NCBI GenBank assembly: GCA_900316575.1
Contig: ONDJ01000002.1
Location: 186,001 to 250,000, forward strand
Length of the DNA: 64,000 nucleotides
Origin: an uncultured Prevotellaceae bacterium
GTDB lineage: Bacteria > Bacteroidota > Bacteroidia > Bacteroidales > Bacteroidaceae
Direction of reading: 5' to 3'
Notes under the pieces: model-generated
The model's database searches: none
Told to the model about the DNA's origin: nothing
What the model saw: the letters and a program-made list of their open reading frames with translations, nothing else
Part shown: positions 18,627-28,900 of the stretch, piece after piece
How positions within the stretch are numbered: the first letter of the stretch is position 1
Layout: every line of letters starts with the position of its first letter
Program-made: the position numbers and the translations under genes

Positions 18627-20327
18627 ATGAAAACGCTAAGATTTTCCCTTATTGCACTGACGACAAGCCTGCTACTCGCCGCCTGCACCAAACAAGTGCA
18701 ACTCACCGCTGACAACTTCAACGTAACTCCCCAAATGCTCGAAGAAGCTGGCGGCAGGGTGCCCGTAGTCATCAACGGACGCTTTCCCGAAAAGTTCATG
18801 AACCGCAAGAGCACCGTAGCCATCACACCCGTATTGCGCTATCAAGGCGGCGAAACACGCGGTGAGACCATGACGTTCCAAGGCGAGAAAGTGCGCGGCA
18901 ATGCCCAAGAAATCAGTTATCGTCTCGGTGGCAACTACACACAACGAAGCGTCTTTGACTTCCAACCCGCCATGATGCAAAGCGGGCTATATATGCGCGT
19001 AGTGCAACAAAAAGGCTCCAAAACCACCGTCATGCCCGACATCTACGTAGCTCCTGGCGTATTGGCCACTTCCACCCTCGCCGCCCGCACCGTAGCAACA
19101 GCCAATCCCACCCTCAGCACCGACAACTATCAATATGCCATCGCCCAACAGCAAGAAGCACAGATACTCTATCTCCTGGCTAAAGCCGATGTGCGCCAAA
19201 GCGAAGTGAGAAGCACAAGCGTGCAAGACTTCCTTCAGACCTTGCGCCAAATCAAAGCCGAAGACACTGGCTATGCCATTGACGGCATCACCATCAGTGC
19301 CTATGCCTCGCCCGATGGCAAACTTGACTTCAATCGCCAACTCGCCGAACGTCGTCAAGGCACTTCCGAACAATTCCTACGCAGTCAGCTCGACAGCCTC
19401 GGCCTGCAAACCACCATCAGCACCAACTACACCGCTGAAGACTGGGAAGGTTTCCAACGCCTTGTAGCCGCTTCAAACATACAAGACAAAGACGTTATCC
19501 TGCGCGTACTTTCTATGTACGAAGACCCCGAAGAACGCGAACGCCAAGTGCGCAACATCAGTGCTGCCTATGGCGAACTCGCCGACACCGTGCTACCAGC
19601 TCTGCGCCGCGCACGTATGATCATCAACTACAACATCATCGGACGTAGCGACGATGAAATCCTGACACAATTTAACACCGACCCCACTAAGCTCAACGCC
19701 GAAGAGCTCATTTATGGTGCAACACTCACCAAAGATGCCGCCCTGCAACGACGTATCTATCAAGCCGCAGCCACACAAAACCCCACCGACTATCGTCCGC
19801 TTAACAACCTCGCCACCCTTGCCTATCAACAAGGCGACTATGCCCAGGCCGAAGCATTCTTATCGCGTGCCCGCTCGCTCAATAGTAACGCAGCCGAGGT
19901 AAATCTCAACAGTGCACTTGTGGCACTCGCCCAAGGCAATGGCGACGAAGCCGAAAGTTTTCTATCAAAAGCCACTGCAGCAAAAGGCTATGGCGAAGTG
20001 CTCGGCAATCTGCTCATCACACAAGGCAAGTTTCGTCAAGCCGCTCAAAGCCTAAGTAGCACAAAGTCAAACAGCGCTGCCTTAGCACAAGTGCTGGCGG
20101 GAGATTATAGCAATGCGACCAAAACACTCACAGCCATCTCCTCACCCGATGCAACAACCAACTATCTGAAGGCTATCGTAGCAGCACGCACTAATCAGAA
20201 CGGAACTGCACTTAGTGCCCTGCGCGAAGCCATTAGCACCGATCCCACACTCAAAGCCCGTGCAGCCACCGATCTGGAGTTCGTTACACTCTTCAACGAC
20301 CCAACGTTCCAAAGTCTGATCAAATAA
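18627..20327 (+). CDS. TPR-containing lipoprotein
   Basis: The 566-aa lipoprotein has lipobox LAAC (Cys20). An N-terminal beta-rich region (30-130) is followed by a segment around residues 205-290 (IDGITISAYASPDGKLDFNRQLAERR) that resembles the OmpA-like peptidoglycan-binding motif (SPDG..NxxLSxxR). A TPR array follows (about 390-560: NNLATLAYQQGDYAQAEAFL, LNSALVALAQGNGDEAESFL). It is probably periplasmic, anchored to the outer membrane and cell wall. Only 4 bp separate it from lgt, so it is cotranscribed. A clear terminator follows at 20337. The specific role is unknown. Confidence 0.7.
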   Translation: MKTLRFSLIALTTSLLLAACTKQVQLTADNFNVTPQMLEEAGGRVPVVINGRFPEKFMNRKSTVAITPVLRYQGGETRGETMTFQGEKVRGNAQEISYRLGGNYTQRSVFDFQPAMMQSGLYMRVVQQKGSKTTVMPDIYVAPGVLATSTLAARTVATANPTLSTDNYQYAIAQQQEAQILYLLAKADVRQSEVRSTSVQDFLQTLRQIKAEDTGYAIDGITISAYASPDGKLDFNRQLAERRQGTSEQFLRSQLDSLGLQTTISTNYTAEDWEGFQRLVAASNIQDKDVILRVLSMYEDPEERERQVRNISAAYGELADTVLPALRRARMIINYNIIGRSDDEILTQFNTDPTKLNAEELIYGATLTKDAALQRRIYQAAATQNPTDYRPLNNLATLAYQQGDYAQAEAFLSRARSLNSNAAEVNLNSALVALAQGNGDEAESFLSKATAAKGYGEVLGNLLITQGKFRQAAQSLSSTKSNSAALAQVLAGDYSNATKTLTAISSPDATTNYLKAIVAARTNQNGTALSALREAISTDPTLKARAATDLEFVTLFNDPTFQSLIK

Positions 20328-20336
20328 CAACTCCAT

Positions 20337-20390
20337 AGGAGCCACATCCTTTGCTAATACCGAAGGACAAGTGGCTCCTTTTCGTCTTTT
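20337..20390 (+). terminator. Rho-independent terminator after TPR lipoprotein
   Basis: AGGAGCCAC (20337-20345) pairs with GTGGCTCCT (20371-20379), with a nested TCCTT/AAGGA pair and a T-rich tail. Confidence 0.85.
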
Positions 20391-20403
20391 TAATAGGAAC
20401 CTT

Positions 20404-21411
20404 ATGTGCCGTCCTATATATATAATATGGTATCTCACACTTGCTGCTTTGCTCACAGCCTGTGCCTCTGATGGCAACAAAGCACGTGTAAAAGGAAACT
20501 TCAAAAACGTGCAGCGAGCAGAGATATACTTTTATAGTGCCGATGGTGTTGGCATAGGCATTGACACGCTGACCGTTGAACGTGGAGATTTCAAAGGCGA
20601 AATAAGCGTAAGCGAGCCCTCCTTATATACCTTGTTGCTCCAAAATTTCACAGAGTATTCCCTTATTCTCGAGCCTGATGCCACCATCACAATCCAAGGT
20701 GATGGGCAGAAATTAGCCGCTATGACGATTACTGGAACGGAGCAAAACGAATTACTAACCGCTTTCCGCCAATCAGTTATAGACAAAAGCGAAGCTGAGC
20801 GCTCCCGCATCGCAGCTGATTTCATACGCCAGCACCCACAATCGCTGGCTGCCATTGCCGTGATGCGCGACGTTTTCTGCCATCAAGCCAATCCCAACAA
20901 GCAATTAGTGAAAGAACTCTTGGCCTTGTTAAAGAAGAACCAACCAAAGAGCCGTGCCCTGCACTTGGTGGAACAAACGCTCATGCCAGCCACGGCCATA
21001 GCTGTAGGCAGCGACCTCCCCGCATTTGAAGCCACAACCATTAAAGGAGAAGCGGTCAAGAGCACAGACTTCAGTGGAAAACCTATGCTAATTGCTGTTG
21101 CTGCTATATGGGCGCACAACTATAACGAACAACTTCGCACACTGCACGAAGTGAAACGCCAAGCCCCGTCCGATCTCAAAATCTTGCTCCTCAGCCTTGA
21201 TACTGACATCAACCGCCTGCAAGAGCGTATGCAAACCGATAGTCTTTCAGCACCAGTCATCTGCGACGGCAAATCTTTTCAGTCACCTCTAATCACCTTG
21301 TTTGGAATACGCTATGTGTCAACAGCAATACTCGTTGACCGCACGGGGCGCATCATTGCTCGCGACGTTGAACCCAAGCAACTCTTGAGCGAAGTGAAAA
21401 AGCTCAAATAA
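20404..21411 (+). CDS. Thioredoxin-fold lipoprotein lacking the active-site cysteines
   Basis: The 335-aa protein starts at ATG 20404, giving a lipobox LTAC (Cys20); the longer frame from 20371 begins inside the terminator. Residues about 30-130 resemble the DUF4369 domain that precedes TlpA/AhpC-type thiol-disulfide proteins in Bacteroidetes (GNFKNVQRAEIYFY, LVLEPDATITIQG-like). Residues ~210-335 look like the thioredoxin fold (LPAFEATTIKGEAVKSTDFSGKPMLI...). Where WCxPC is expected it reads AIWAHNY, so both redox cysteines are missing. It may bind partners or cofactors rather than act as a reductase. Confidence 0.7.
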   Translation: MCRPIYIIWYLTLAALLTACASDGNKARVKGNFKNVQRAEIYFYSADGVGIGIDTLTVERGDFKGEISVSEPSLYTLLLQNFTEYSLILEPDATITIQGDGQKLAAMTITGTEQNELLTAFRQSVIDKSEAERSRIAADFIRQHPQSLAAIAVMRDVFCHQANPNKQLVKELLALLKKNQPKSRALHLVEQTLMPATAIAVGSDLPAFEATTIKGEAVKSTDFSGKPMLIAVAAIWAHNYNEQLRTLHEVKRQAPSDLKILLLSLDTDINRLQERMQTDSLSAPVICDGKSFQSPLITLFGIRYVSTAILVDRTGRIIARDVEPKQLLSEVKKLK

Positions 21412-21459
21412 GAAAAGGAACCTTTTCCTCTTAGTTTAACTGTAAAACAATCTTTCCCC

Positions 21460-23016
21460 TTGTTAGTCAAAATACATTCTGCATCCCTCAATGCACTGAC
21501 AGCACAGGATGTTACTCTGGAAATTGACAAAACCAAGAACCAACGCAGAGAGCGCGAGCCTGCTATTTTCATGGTGGGACTGCCCGACAATGCTGTGCGC
21601 GAAAGTAGCACACGCGTCATGTCGGCTCTATCAAATTCTCGCTTTCAGCCCCCTCAGAACCAGATCATTGTAAACTTCGCCCCAGCCGATGTGCGCAAAG
21701 AAGGGACAAGCTATGACCTACCTTTGGCGGTAGGCCTCCTGGCTGCAGAAAAAATGGTAGATATCCACGCTCTTGAACACACCATGCTGGTAGGAGAGCT
21801 GGGACTCGATGGAAGCATTCGCCCCGTAAAGGGAGCTTTGTCCATCTCAATCCTTGCACGTGCTAAGGGCTATGAGACGCTCATTGTCCCTATTGACAAC
21901 GTACGTGAAGCCGCTGTAGTCAATAACCTTCGCGTTATAGGTGCAACGCATCTGAAAGATGTCGTTGATCATCTCAATGGTCACGGCGTTCTTCAGCCCA
22001 CTGAAATCAACACGCGCGAAGAGTTTTATGCCGCGCAGAGCAGCTACCCATTGGATATGAGCGACGTAAAAGGCCAAGAAAATGTGAAGCGAGCCTTAGA
22101 AGTAGCAGCAGCTGGCGGCCACAACCTAATGCTCATCGGCTCACCTGGTTGTGGAAAAAGCATGATGGCTAAACGCCTGCCAGGGATTTTACCACAACTT
22201 ACACTGGCAGAGAGTTTAGAAACGACACAGATCCACTCCATCGCAGGCAAGCTCAACCGTGAAACAAGCCTCATCACACAACGCCCCTTCCGCTCGCCCC
22301 ATCACACCATTAGCGACGTAGCCCTCATTGGCGGCGGTGCATCATTACAACCTGGCGAAATTAGTCTCGCCCACAATGGCATTCTTTTCCTTGACGAACT
22401 GCCCGAATTCAGTCGCACCGCACTTGAAACCATGCGCCAACCGCTTGAAGACCGTCAGATAACCATCTCGCGCACCAAGTATTCCGCCACACTGCCTTGT
22501 TCATTCATGCTCGTTGCCTCAATGAACCCCTGCCCGTGCGGCTACTACAACCATCCCACCAAGCAATGCACCTGCACCCCTGGACAGATCCATCGCTATA
22601 TGGGCAAAATCAGTGGTCCGCTGCTTGATCGTATCGATATTCAAGTGGAAGTAACTCCCGTGCCGTTACAAGACTTGGCTTCAGCCCCTCGCGGAGAGAA
22701 TAGTGCAGCAATCCGCGAACGTGTGGTACGAGCCCGCGACCTCCAAACCGAACGTTTCAAGAACGAAAAGGGCATACACTGTAATGCACAAATGACGGCT
22801 CGCCTCATTGAGAAATACGCCCGTCCTGATGAACAAGGAGCCCAACTATTGGCGCAAGCCATGAAAACCCTCAACCTCAGCGCCCGCGCTTATGAGCGCA
22901 TTCTGAAAGTTTCGCGCACCATTGCCGACCTCGCTAATTCACCCGTCATCACAGCAACCCACATTGGCGAAGCCGTAGGCTATCGCAACCTTGACCGCGC
23001 TTCGTGGGGCGAATAA
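21460..23016 (+). CDS. comM: YifB/ComM family Mg-chelatase-like AAA+ ATPase
   Basis: Homologue of ComM, a hexameric helicase that promotes branch migration during natural transformation. The 518-aa protein has an N-terminal Lon-protease-like fold (1-170), Walker A IGSPGCGKSMMAKRLPG, Walker B GILFLDELPEF, a Cys cluster (NPCPCGYYNHPTKQCTC) and a C-terminal Mg-chelatase domain. The start is a TTG at 21460; the encoded MLVKIHS matches the conserved family N-terminus, which supports this unusual start. No terminator separates it from the preceding gene. Confidence 0.92.
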   Translation: MLVKIHSASLNALTAQDVTLEIDKTKNQRREREPAIFMVGLPDNAVRESSTRVMSALSNSRFQPPQNQIIVNFAPADVRKEGTSYDLPLAVGLLAAEKMVDIHALEHTMLVGELGLDGSIRPVKGALSISILARAKGYETLIVPIDNVREAAVVNNLRVIGATHLKDVVDHLNGHGVLQPTEINTREEFYAAQSSYPLDMSDVKGQENVKRALEVAAAGGHNLMLIGSPGCGKSMMAKRLPGILPQLTLAESLETTQIHSIAGKLNRETSLITQRPFRSPHHTISDVALIGGGASLQPGEISLAHNGILFLDELPEFSRTALETMRQPLEDRQITISRTKYSATLPCSFMLVASMNPCPCGYYNHPTKQCTCTPGQIHRYMGKISGPLLDRIDIQVEVTPVPLQDLASAPRGENSAAIRERVVRARDLQTERFKNEKGIHCNAQMTARLIEKYARPDEQGAQLLAQAMKTLNLSARAYERILKVSRTIADLANSPVITATHIGEAVGYRNLDRASWGE

Positions 23017-23041
23017 GAACACAAAAAAACCAAACACCACC

Positions 23042-24700
23042 ATGGCACTACCAACTTTAACCATACGATGCAAGAACACGGGACGTACACATCGCGTACC
23101 CGTTGGCTATAACTTAGAACAAGTCTATGAGTTACTTGAGCTCAACATTCCCCATGGTGCCACGAGTGCCAAGGTAAATAACAAAGTAGAAGGGCTCCAC
23201 TACACGCTCTACTCCAGCAAAGACATAGAATTCCTCAGCACATCATCGCCGTCGGGATTGCGCACCTATACGCGCTCACTCTTTTTTGTACTCCACAAGG
23301 CCGTACACGACCTCTATCCAGAAGCCACACTGCGCATTGAAATATCCATGTCGGGCGGATACTATTGCAGAGTTACAGGCGCAGAAGATGAGGGAATGGT
23401 GTCTGCATTGAAGAAGCGGATGCAGGAAATCATTGCTGAAAAGCTACGTTTTCGTCGTTCCACCATACCCACCGAAGAGGCTATCAACTTATTTCGCCAA
23501 TACGGTATGGACGACAAAGTTTTGCTCCTCCAAGGACGCGGCACACTCTACACGCATGTTTATACACTCGACGGACTACCCAATTACTTCTACGGCTCAC
23601 TGTTGGTAAACACTGGGCAACTTTATCTGTTCGACCTCATGCCCTATGCCGACGGGCTGTTGCTGCGCGTCCCCGACGTGAACGAGCCCGACAAGCTGGC
23701 ACCCCTCTACAAGCAAGAGAAGATGTTCGACGTCTTTCGCGAGAACCATCGCTGGCAAGACATTCTCGGCATACGCACCATCGGCCAAATGGCTAAAGCC
23801 ATCAGCCAAGGCCACACAGCCGACCTCATCCACGTGAGCGAAGCCTTGCAGGAAAAGAAAATCAGCAAATTGGCCGATCGCATTGCTTCACAAAGCCAGT
23901 TGCGCGTCATTCTCATCGCTGGCCCCTCATCCAGTGGGAAAACCACATTTGCCAAACGCCTGAGCGTACAACTTGCCGTGTGCGGCATACGCCCCATACC
24001 CATCTCATTGGACGACTACTTTGTGGACCGCACAAAAACGCCGCTTGATGAACACGGCGAATACGACTTCGAAAGCCTCTATGCGCTCAATCTGCCACTC
24101 TTCAACGAGCAGATGCAAACACTCCTCAGCGGCGGAGAAGTAGAATTGCCACGCTACAATTTCCACACTGGACTAAGCGAAAACAGCGGAAAACGTCTGC
24201 GCCTCAAGGCAGGCGAACTGCTCATCCTCGAAGGCATACATGCGCTCAATCCCGAACTCACCGCCAGCCTGCCCGCAGAGAGCAAATTCCGCATCTATGC
24301 CAGTGCGCTCACGTCCATCATGCTCGACGACCACAACTACATCCCCACTACCGACAACCGCCTGCTGCGACGCATCGTGCGCGACAACAAATATCGCGGC
24401 TATTCAGCCCTCGACACCATACGCCGCTGGCCCAGTGTGCGCAACGGAGAAAACCGATGGATATTCCCCTATCAAGAAGAAGCCGACGAAATGGTCAACA
24501 CCGCCCTGCTCTTCGAACTTGCAGCCATCCGCGCCGAAGCACTGCCACTACTCGAAGCCGTGCCCGAACACGAACCCGAATACAGCGAAGCCTACCGACT
24601 ACTCAAATTCCTCTCCTACCTCCCCCCGCTTGATACCAAAGGGCTCCCACCCACATCACTACTTCGAGAATTCCTCGGCGGCAGCTCCTTCAAATACTAA
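23042..24700 (+). CDS. Nucleoside (uridine-type) kinase with N-terminal TGS-like region
   Basis: The 552-aa protein starts at ATG 23042, since family members begin with the TGS-like beta-grasp region (about 1-60); the frame back to 22991 overlaps comM. The middle resembles a threonyl-tRNA-synthetase-like second additional domain. The kinase domain begins near residue 295 with P-loop AGPSSSGKTTFAKRL, then DDYFVDR, YDFESLYALNLPLFN and IHALNPELT, as in phosphoribulokinase/uridine kinases. It probably phosphorylates uridine or cytidine in pyrimidine salvage. A terminator lies at 24780. Confidence 0.85.
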   Translation: MALPTLTIRCKNTGRTHRVPVGYNLEQVYELLELNIPHGATSAKVNNKVEGLHYTLYSSKDIEFLSTSSPSGLRTYTRSLFFVLHKAVHDLYPEATLRIEISMSGGYYCRVTGAEDEGMVSALKKRMQEIIAEKLRFRRSTIPTEEAINLFRQYGMDDKVLLLQGRGTLYTHVYTLDGLPNYFYGSLLVNTGQLYLFDLMPYADGLLLRVPDVNEPDKLAPLYKQEKMFDVFRENHRWQDILGIRTIGQMAKAISQGHTADLIHVSEALQEKKISKLADRIASQSQLRVILIAGPSSSGKTTFAKRLSVQLAVCGIRPIPISLDDYFVDRTKTPLDEHGEYDFESLYALNLPLFNEQMQTLLSGGEVELPRYNFHTGLSENSGKRLRLKAGELLILEGIHALNPELTASLPAESKFRIYASALTSIMLDDHNYIPTTDNRLLRRIVRDNKYRGYSALDTIRRWPSVRNGENRWIFPYQEEADEMVNTALLFELAAIRAEALPLLEAVPEHEPEYSEAYRLLKFLSYLPPLDTKGLPPTSLLREFLGGSSFKY

Positions 24701-24779
24701 GCTCAAAACACCCTTCAGCATTCAGAGCAAGTAACGCCCGCCACAACCATAACAGACCACCGCAAAGCCCCCAGCACAA

Positions 24780-24832
24780 GAAGCCCGTCAGCAGGAAACA
24801 TATCCGCCCTGCTGATAGTGCTTCTTTTTTTT
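24780..24832 (+). terminator. Rho-independent terminator after nucleoside kinase
   Basis: GAAGC...TCAGCAGG pairs with CCTGCTGA...GCTTC, followed by eight T residues. Confidence 0.85.
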
Positions 24833-24859
24833 GCCAGTCCACTTGCTGTACAATCAAGG

Positions 24860-25123
24860 TTGGACAAAAGTCCAAACATGATTGGACAAAAGTCCAAACA
24901 TGATTGGACAAAAGTCCAACCATGATTGGAAAAAAGTCCAATCAAGGTTGGACTAAATTCCGTTCATGTTCGGAAAAAATTCCGTTCATGAACGGAAAAA
25001 AGTCCGCTCCTGTTCGGAAAAGCGCGGACTCTTGTCCGGACGGGAGTGGACGCATGTTCGGACGGGAGTGCAGAGGTGTCCGGAAAAGCGCGGACACATG
25101 TTCAGACACAAGTATAAACACCG
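24860..25123. repeat. 22-bp-period palindrome array C (12 units, progressively diverged)
   Basis: There are twelve consecutive units of exactly 22 bp, starting at 24860, 24882, 24904 and so on to 25102. The first units carry the palindrome TTGGACAAAAGTCCAA plus ACATGA. Along the array the core changes from TTGGA...TCCAA to TCGGA...TCCG and then CCGGAC...GTCC-like forms, while the 22-bp period is kept. It fills most of the 602-bp gap before pnp. Open frames across it are products of the repeat and are not counted as genes. Confidence 0.9.
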
Positions 25124-25249
25124 AGAGAAAAAAGCCTTTCCATCATCAGACAGAAGCCTACACAAGACAACAGACACTATACCAAAGCAAAAAAGCCCGC
25201 CCCAAACCAAAAAAGCAGCAGAAAAAGTGCGTGAAAAGGAATAAGTTAC

Positions 25250-25257
25250 TACTTTTG
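25250..25257 (+). promoter_or_regulatory. Promoter -7 element of pnp
   Basis: TACTTTTG, a perfect TAnnTTTG match, lies 45 bases before the pnp ATG. Confidence 0.65.
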
Positions 25258-25302
25258 CGCGATTTTAAGAGAGTTTATTTACACATTTTAATTACTTGAA
25301 AG

Positions 25303-27531
25303 ATGAACGTAATTACTAAAACCGTTTCGCTGCCCGACGGCAGAACCATCAGCATCGAGACGGGCAAACTGGCAAAACAAGCCGACGGCGCAGTGATGCT
25401 GCGCATGGGCAACACCATGATGCTTGCCACCGTCTGCGCAGCCAAAGACGCTGCTCCCGGCACAGACTTTATGCCACTGCAATGCGACTACCGCGAAAAA
25501 TACAGCGCAGCAGGTCGTTTCCCTGGCGGTTTCACCAAACGCGAAGGCCGCCCATCCGACTACGAAATCCTCACTTCGCGCCTTGTTGACCGCGCATTGC
25601 GCCCATTATTCCCCAGCGACTATCACGCCGAAGTGTTTGTCAACGTCACACTCTTCAGTGCCGACGGCGTTGACATCCCCGATGCCCTGGCAGGCTTTGC
25701 TGCCAGTGCAGCATTGGCTTGTACTGACATACCCTTTGAAGCACCCATCAGCGAATGCCGTGTGGCACGCATAGGTGGCCAGTATGTCATCAACCCCACA
25801 TACCAGCAATTGGCTGAAGCCGACATGGACCTCATGGTCGGTGCCACCGAAGAAAACATCATGATGGTAGAAGGCGAGATGGACGAAGTGCCCGAGAGCG
25901 CCCTGCTCGAAGCCCTCAAAGCCGCCCACGAAGCCATCAAACCCATGTGCCGCCTGCAAAAAGAACTCAGCAAAGAACTCGGCACTGACGTGAAGCGCGA
26001 ATACTGCCACGAAGTGAACGACGAAGAACTTCGCCAGCAAGTAAAAGACGAATGCTATCAGCCCGCCTACGACGTGACAGGCCAAGCGCTTGAAAAACAC
26101 GCGCGCGCCGAAGCGTTCGAGAAAATACGCGAAGACTTCAAAGAGCGTTATGCTGCTGCTCATACAGAGCTTACGCCCGAAGAGCTCGAAGAAAAGAACG
26201 GCCTCATCGATCGCTACTACCACGACGTAGAACGCGACGCCATGCGCCGCTGCATCCTCGACGAAGGCAAACGCCTCGATGGACGTAAAACTACCGACAT
26301 CCGCCCCATTTGGTGCGAAGCCGACCCCCTGCCCATGCCCCACGGAAGTGCTATCTTTACCCGTGGAGAAACACAAGCATTAGCCACTTGCACCCTGGGC
26401 ACCAAGCTCGACGAGAAGTTGGTAGATGACGTCTTGGACAAGAGCTACATGAAGTTCCTCCTCCACTACAACTTCCCTCCTTTCTGCACCGGCGAAGCTC
26501 GCCCACAGCGTGGCACAGGCCGTCGCGAGATAGGACACGGCCACTTAGCTTGGCGCGCCTTGAAAGGACAGTTGCCCAAAGATTTCCCCTATACCGTCCG
26601 CGTAGTGAGCGATGTATTGGAAAGCAATGGCTCAAGCTCCATGGCCACAACCTGTGCTGGCACGTTGGCACTGATGGATGCTGGTGTACCCATCAATGCT
26701 CCCGTTAGCGGCATCGCCATGGGACTCATCAAAAATCCTGGTGAAGACAAATATGCCGTGCTTAGCGACATCCTTGGCGATGAGGACCACCTGGGCGACA
26801 TGGACTTCAAGACCACTGGTACACTCAAAGGACTCACCGCCACTCAGATGGACATCAAGTGCGACGGACTGAGCTACGAAATCCTCGAGAAAGCACTCGC
26901 CCAAGCCAAAGCTGGCCGCGAACACATCCTCGGCGAGATGATGAAGTGTATCGACAAGCCACGTGCCGACTATAAGCCCCACGTTCCACGCATCGAAGCC
27001 TTTGAAATTCCTAAAGAATTCATCGGAGCTGTTATTGGCCCTGGCGGTAAGATCATTCAGGGAATGCAAGAAGAAACAGGTGCCACCATCACCATCGAAG
27101 AAGAAGATGGCGTGGGCAAAGTGCAAGTTAGTGCGCCCAACAAAGAGAGTATCAGTTCCGCAGTAGCCAAGATACGTGCCATCGTAGCCATCCCCGAAGT
27201 AGGAGAAGTTTATGATGCCAAGATTGTAAGCATCATGCCTTATGGCTGCTTCGTAGAATTTATGAGCGGACGCGAAGGCCTGCTGCACATCAGCGAAATC
27301 ACTTGGAAACGCCTCGAGACCGTGGAACAATTCGGCCTGCAAGAAGGCGACCACATACAAGTGAAATTGCTCGAAATAGACCAAAAGACCGGCAAGTATC
27401 GTCTCTCTCACCGCGTGCTTGAACCAAAGCCCGAAGGTTGGGAAGAGCGTCCACGCCGCCCACGTCGTGAAGGACGCGAGGGCCGAGAAGGACGTCGCGA
27501 CGATCGTCCCCGCCGAGACGAGCGCCAATAA
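25303..27531 (+). CDS. pnp: Polyribonucleotide nucleotidyltransferase (PNPase)
   Basis: Phosphorolytic 3'-5' exoribonuclease of RNA turnover; it acts as a trimer. The 742-aa protein has two RNase PH domains (about 1-230 and 325-560) around an all-alpha linker, a KH domain ([19 protein letters not shown]), an S1 domain ([20 protein letters not shown]) and a short Arg/Gly-rich tail (about the last 30 residues) that may bind RNA. It has its own promoter and terminator, so it is monocistronic. rpsO, its partner in many bacteria, is not adjacent. Confidence 0.96.
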   Translation: MNVITKTVSLPDGRTISIETGKLAKQADGAVMLRMGNTMMLATVCAAKDAAPGTDFMPLQCDYREKYSAAGRFPGGFTKREGRPSDYEILTSRLVDRALRPLFPSDYHAEVFVNVTLFSADGVDIPDALAGFAASAALACTDIPFEAPISECRVARIGGQYVINPTYQQLAEADMDLMVGATEENIMMVEGEMDEVPESALLEALKAAHEAIKPMCRLQKELSKELGTDVKREYCHEVNDEELRQQVKDECYQPAYDVTGQALEKHARAEAFEKIREDFKERYAAAHTELTPEELEEKNGLIDRYYHDVERDAMRRCILDEGKRLDGRKTTDIRPIWCEADPLPMPHGSAIFTRGETQALATCTLGTKLDEKLVDDVLDKSYMKFLLHYNFPPFCTGEARPQRGTGRREIGHGHLAWRALKGQLPKDFPYTVRVVSDVLESNGSSSMATTCAGTLALMDAGVPINAPVSGIAMGLIKNPGEDKYAVLSDILGDEDHLGDMDFKTTGTLKGLTATQMDIKCDGLSYEILEKALAQAKAGREHILGEMMKCIDKPRADYKPHVPRIEAFEIPKEFIGAVIGPGGKIIQGMQEETGATITIEEEDGVGKVQVSAPNKESISSAVAKIRAIVAIPEVGEVYDAKIVSIMPYGCFVEFMSGREGLLHISEITWKRLETVEQFGLQEGDHIQVKLLEIDQKTGKYRLSHRVLEPKPEGWEERPRRPRREGREGREGRRDDRPRRDERQ

Positions 27532-27566
27532 AAACGCCTTCCTCCGATAGAATAAAACTCTTTCAG

Positions 27567-27608
27567 TTGTGCCGCAGCTCATCCCAAGAACTGCGGCACA
27601 ATTTGTTT
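27567..27608 (+). terminator. Rho-independent terminator of pnp
   Basis: TTGTGCCGCAG (27567-27577) pairs perfectly with CTGCGGCACAA (27591-27601), then TTTGTTT. Confidence 0.88.
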
Positions 27609-27665
27609 CTTTGGCACAGATTGAAAGCCACAGCCAGCCCTCCACAGCCTATTTTGCAAGCGTAG

Positions 27666-27699
27666 TTGACACAAGTACCCAAGTTTTTATGTACTTTTG
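27666..27699 (+). promoter_or_regulatory. Promoter of esterase/phytase-like gene
   Basis: TTGAC (27666-27670) and -7 TACTTTTG (27692-27699) precede the gene at 27765. Confidence 0.65.
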
Positions 27700-27764
27700 C
27701 ACCAACATCTACAAACTAACGGCAAAGCAACACACAGCTACCGCCTAAATCTCTACCTCTAAGT

Positions 27765-28823
27765 ATGAAAAAACTACTTCTTATAATCGCCATGCTGCTT
27801 CCACTGAGTTCCATAGCCCAACGCGTGGAAACCTTAGCCCCATGGAACTTGAGCAAATGGGACATACCTGCAGGCAACTATAGTGGCATCACTCCCCTTG
27901 GCAATGACCGTTACGCCATAGTCAGCGACAAAGATAGTGCCGACGGGTTTCATATCTTTCACATCGAAATAGCCAGTAGCACAGGTGTTGTTACGAATGT
28001 GACGGACGAAGGCTTCTTCGCCAATCCCCATGCCCAACGCTCATGGCAAGGTTGGAGCACACGCGACTGTGAAGATATTGCCTACCACCCCAGTGGAAGC
28101 ATCTTCATCAGCGGCGAAGGCGACCAAGAAATCTTGGAATACACCATGCGTGGCTTACCCACAGGACGCAAATTGGCCGTCCCCAGCATCTTTGCCAAAG
28201 GAAAGACCGTGAATAACATGGGATTTGAGGCACTCTGCTACGATACAGCCACCCACCTCTTTTGGACAACAACCGAAACCACACTTCCCGCCGATGGCCC
28301 TTATGTCACAGTGCGCACCCCAAGTGTTATCAACGTGCTTCGCTTCCAAAGCTTCGGCGACAATCTCCAACCTGCAAAGCAATATGCTTATCGCATGGAT
28401 ATTGGCCGCACGCGAAAGGATGGAAAGAATTATGCTTACGGCGTGAGTGCAATGTGCCCCTTTGGCGATGGAAGGCTCATCGTTGTGGAGCGCGAATTGA
28501 ACGTGACAAAAGCCTACTTTGGCAGCGAAACCGTCACAAAGATCTACCTCGCCGATCCACGCGGAGCCGCCATCATCAACGATACGACCGACGTTCAGCA
28601 CCTTGCCCCTGGAGCCTATATCCCCAAGCGCCTACTTACTTCTTTTACAACAAAGATACAGCCCTTCCGTATCGACTGGGCAAACTTTGAGGGCATCTGC
28701 TTTGGCCCCAATCTTGAAGGCGGACGTCGCACCTTACTGATGGTCAACGACTCCCAAAACCGAGCAGGAAAAAGTTTGGCTCGACTGAAAGACTACATCA
28801 AAGTGCTTGTGGTTTATCCTTAA
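27765..28823 (+). CDS. Secreted phytase-like esterase family protein
   Basis: The 352-aa protein has a signal peptide (MKKLLLIIAMLLPLSSIAQ). Its body matches the 'esterase-like activity of phytase' family, a beta-propeller fold: YSGITPLGNDRYAIVSDK near the start, then DCEDIAYHPSGSIFISGEG, NNMGFEALCYD and a terminal NFEGICFGP...LLMVNDSQN. These phrases line the presumed ligand pocket in the family. It is probably periplasmic or surface-exposed. The true substrate is not known. It stands alone with its own promoter. Confidence 0.75.
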   Translation: MKKLLLIIAMLLPLSSIAQRVETLAPWNLSKWDIPAGNYSGITPLGNDRYAIVSDKDSADGFHIFHIEIASSTGVVTNVTDEGFFANPHAQRSWQGWSTRDCEDIAYHPSGSIFISGEGDQEILEYTMRGLPTGRKLAVPSIFAKGKTVNNMGFEALCYDTATHLFWTTTETTLPADGPYVTVRTPSVINVLRFQSFGDNLQPAKQYAYRMDIGRTRKDGKNYAYGVSAMCPFGDGRLIVVERELNVTKAYFGSETVTKIYLADPRGAAIINDTTDVQHLAPGAYIPKRLLTSFTTKIQPFRIDWANFEGICFGPNLEGGRRTLLMVNDSQNRAGKSLARLKDYIKVLVVYP

Positions 28824-28866
28824 AGAAAGTTTAGAGAAAAGAGATTAGAGAACCTTTAATCTGACT
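28824..28866. repeat. Dispersed TTAGAG/CTTTAA element, partial (copy 3)
   Basis: The short gap contains AAAGTTTAGAG, GATTAGAG and CCTTTAATCT, which are fragments of the same dispersed family. Confidence 0.4.
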
Positions 28867-28900
28867 ATTGGACAATTTACAATTAGTCAAATCCTTTATC

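Noticed and set aside
24860..25123. Possible CRISPR array
   Set aside because: The repeats are contiguous 22-bp units without unique 30-bp spacers, there are no cas genes, and the units are palindromic and drift gradually.
24904..25299. 131-aa open frame across array C
   Set aside because: Its sequence is a translation of the 22-bp repeat and low-complexity flank; no start context, family or conservation signal.
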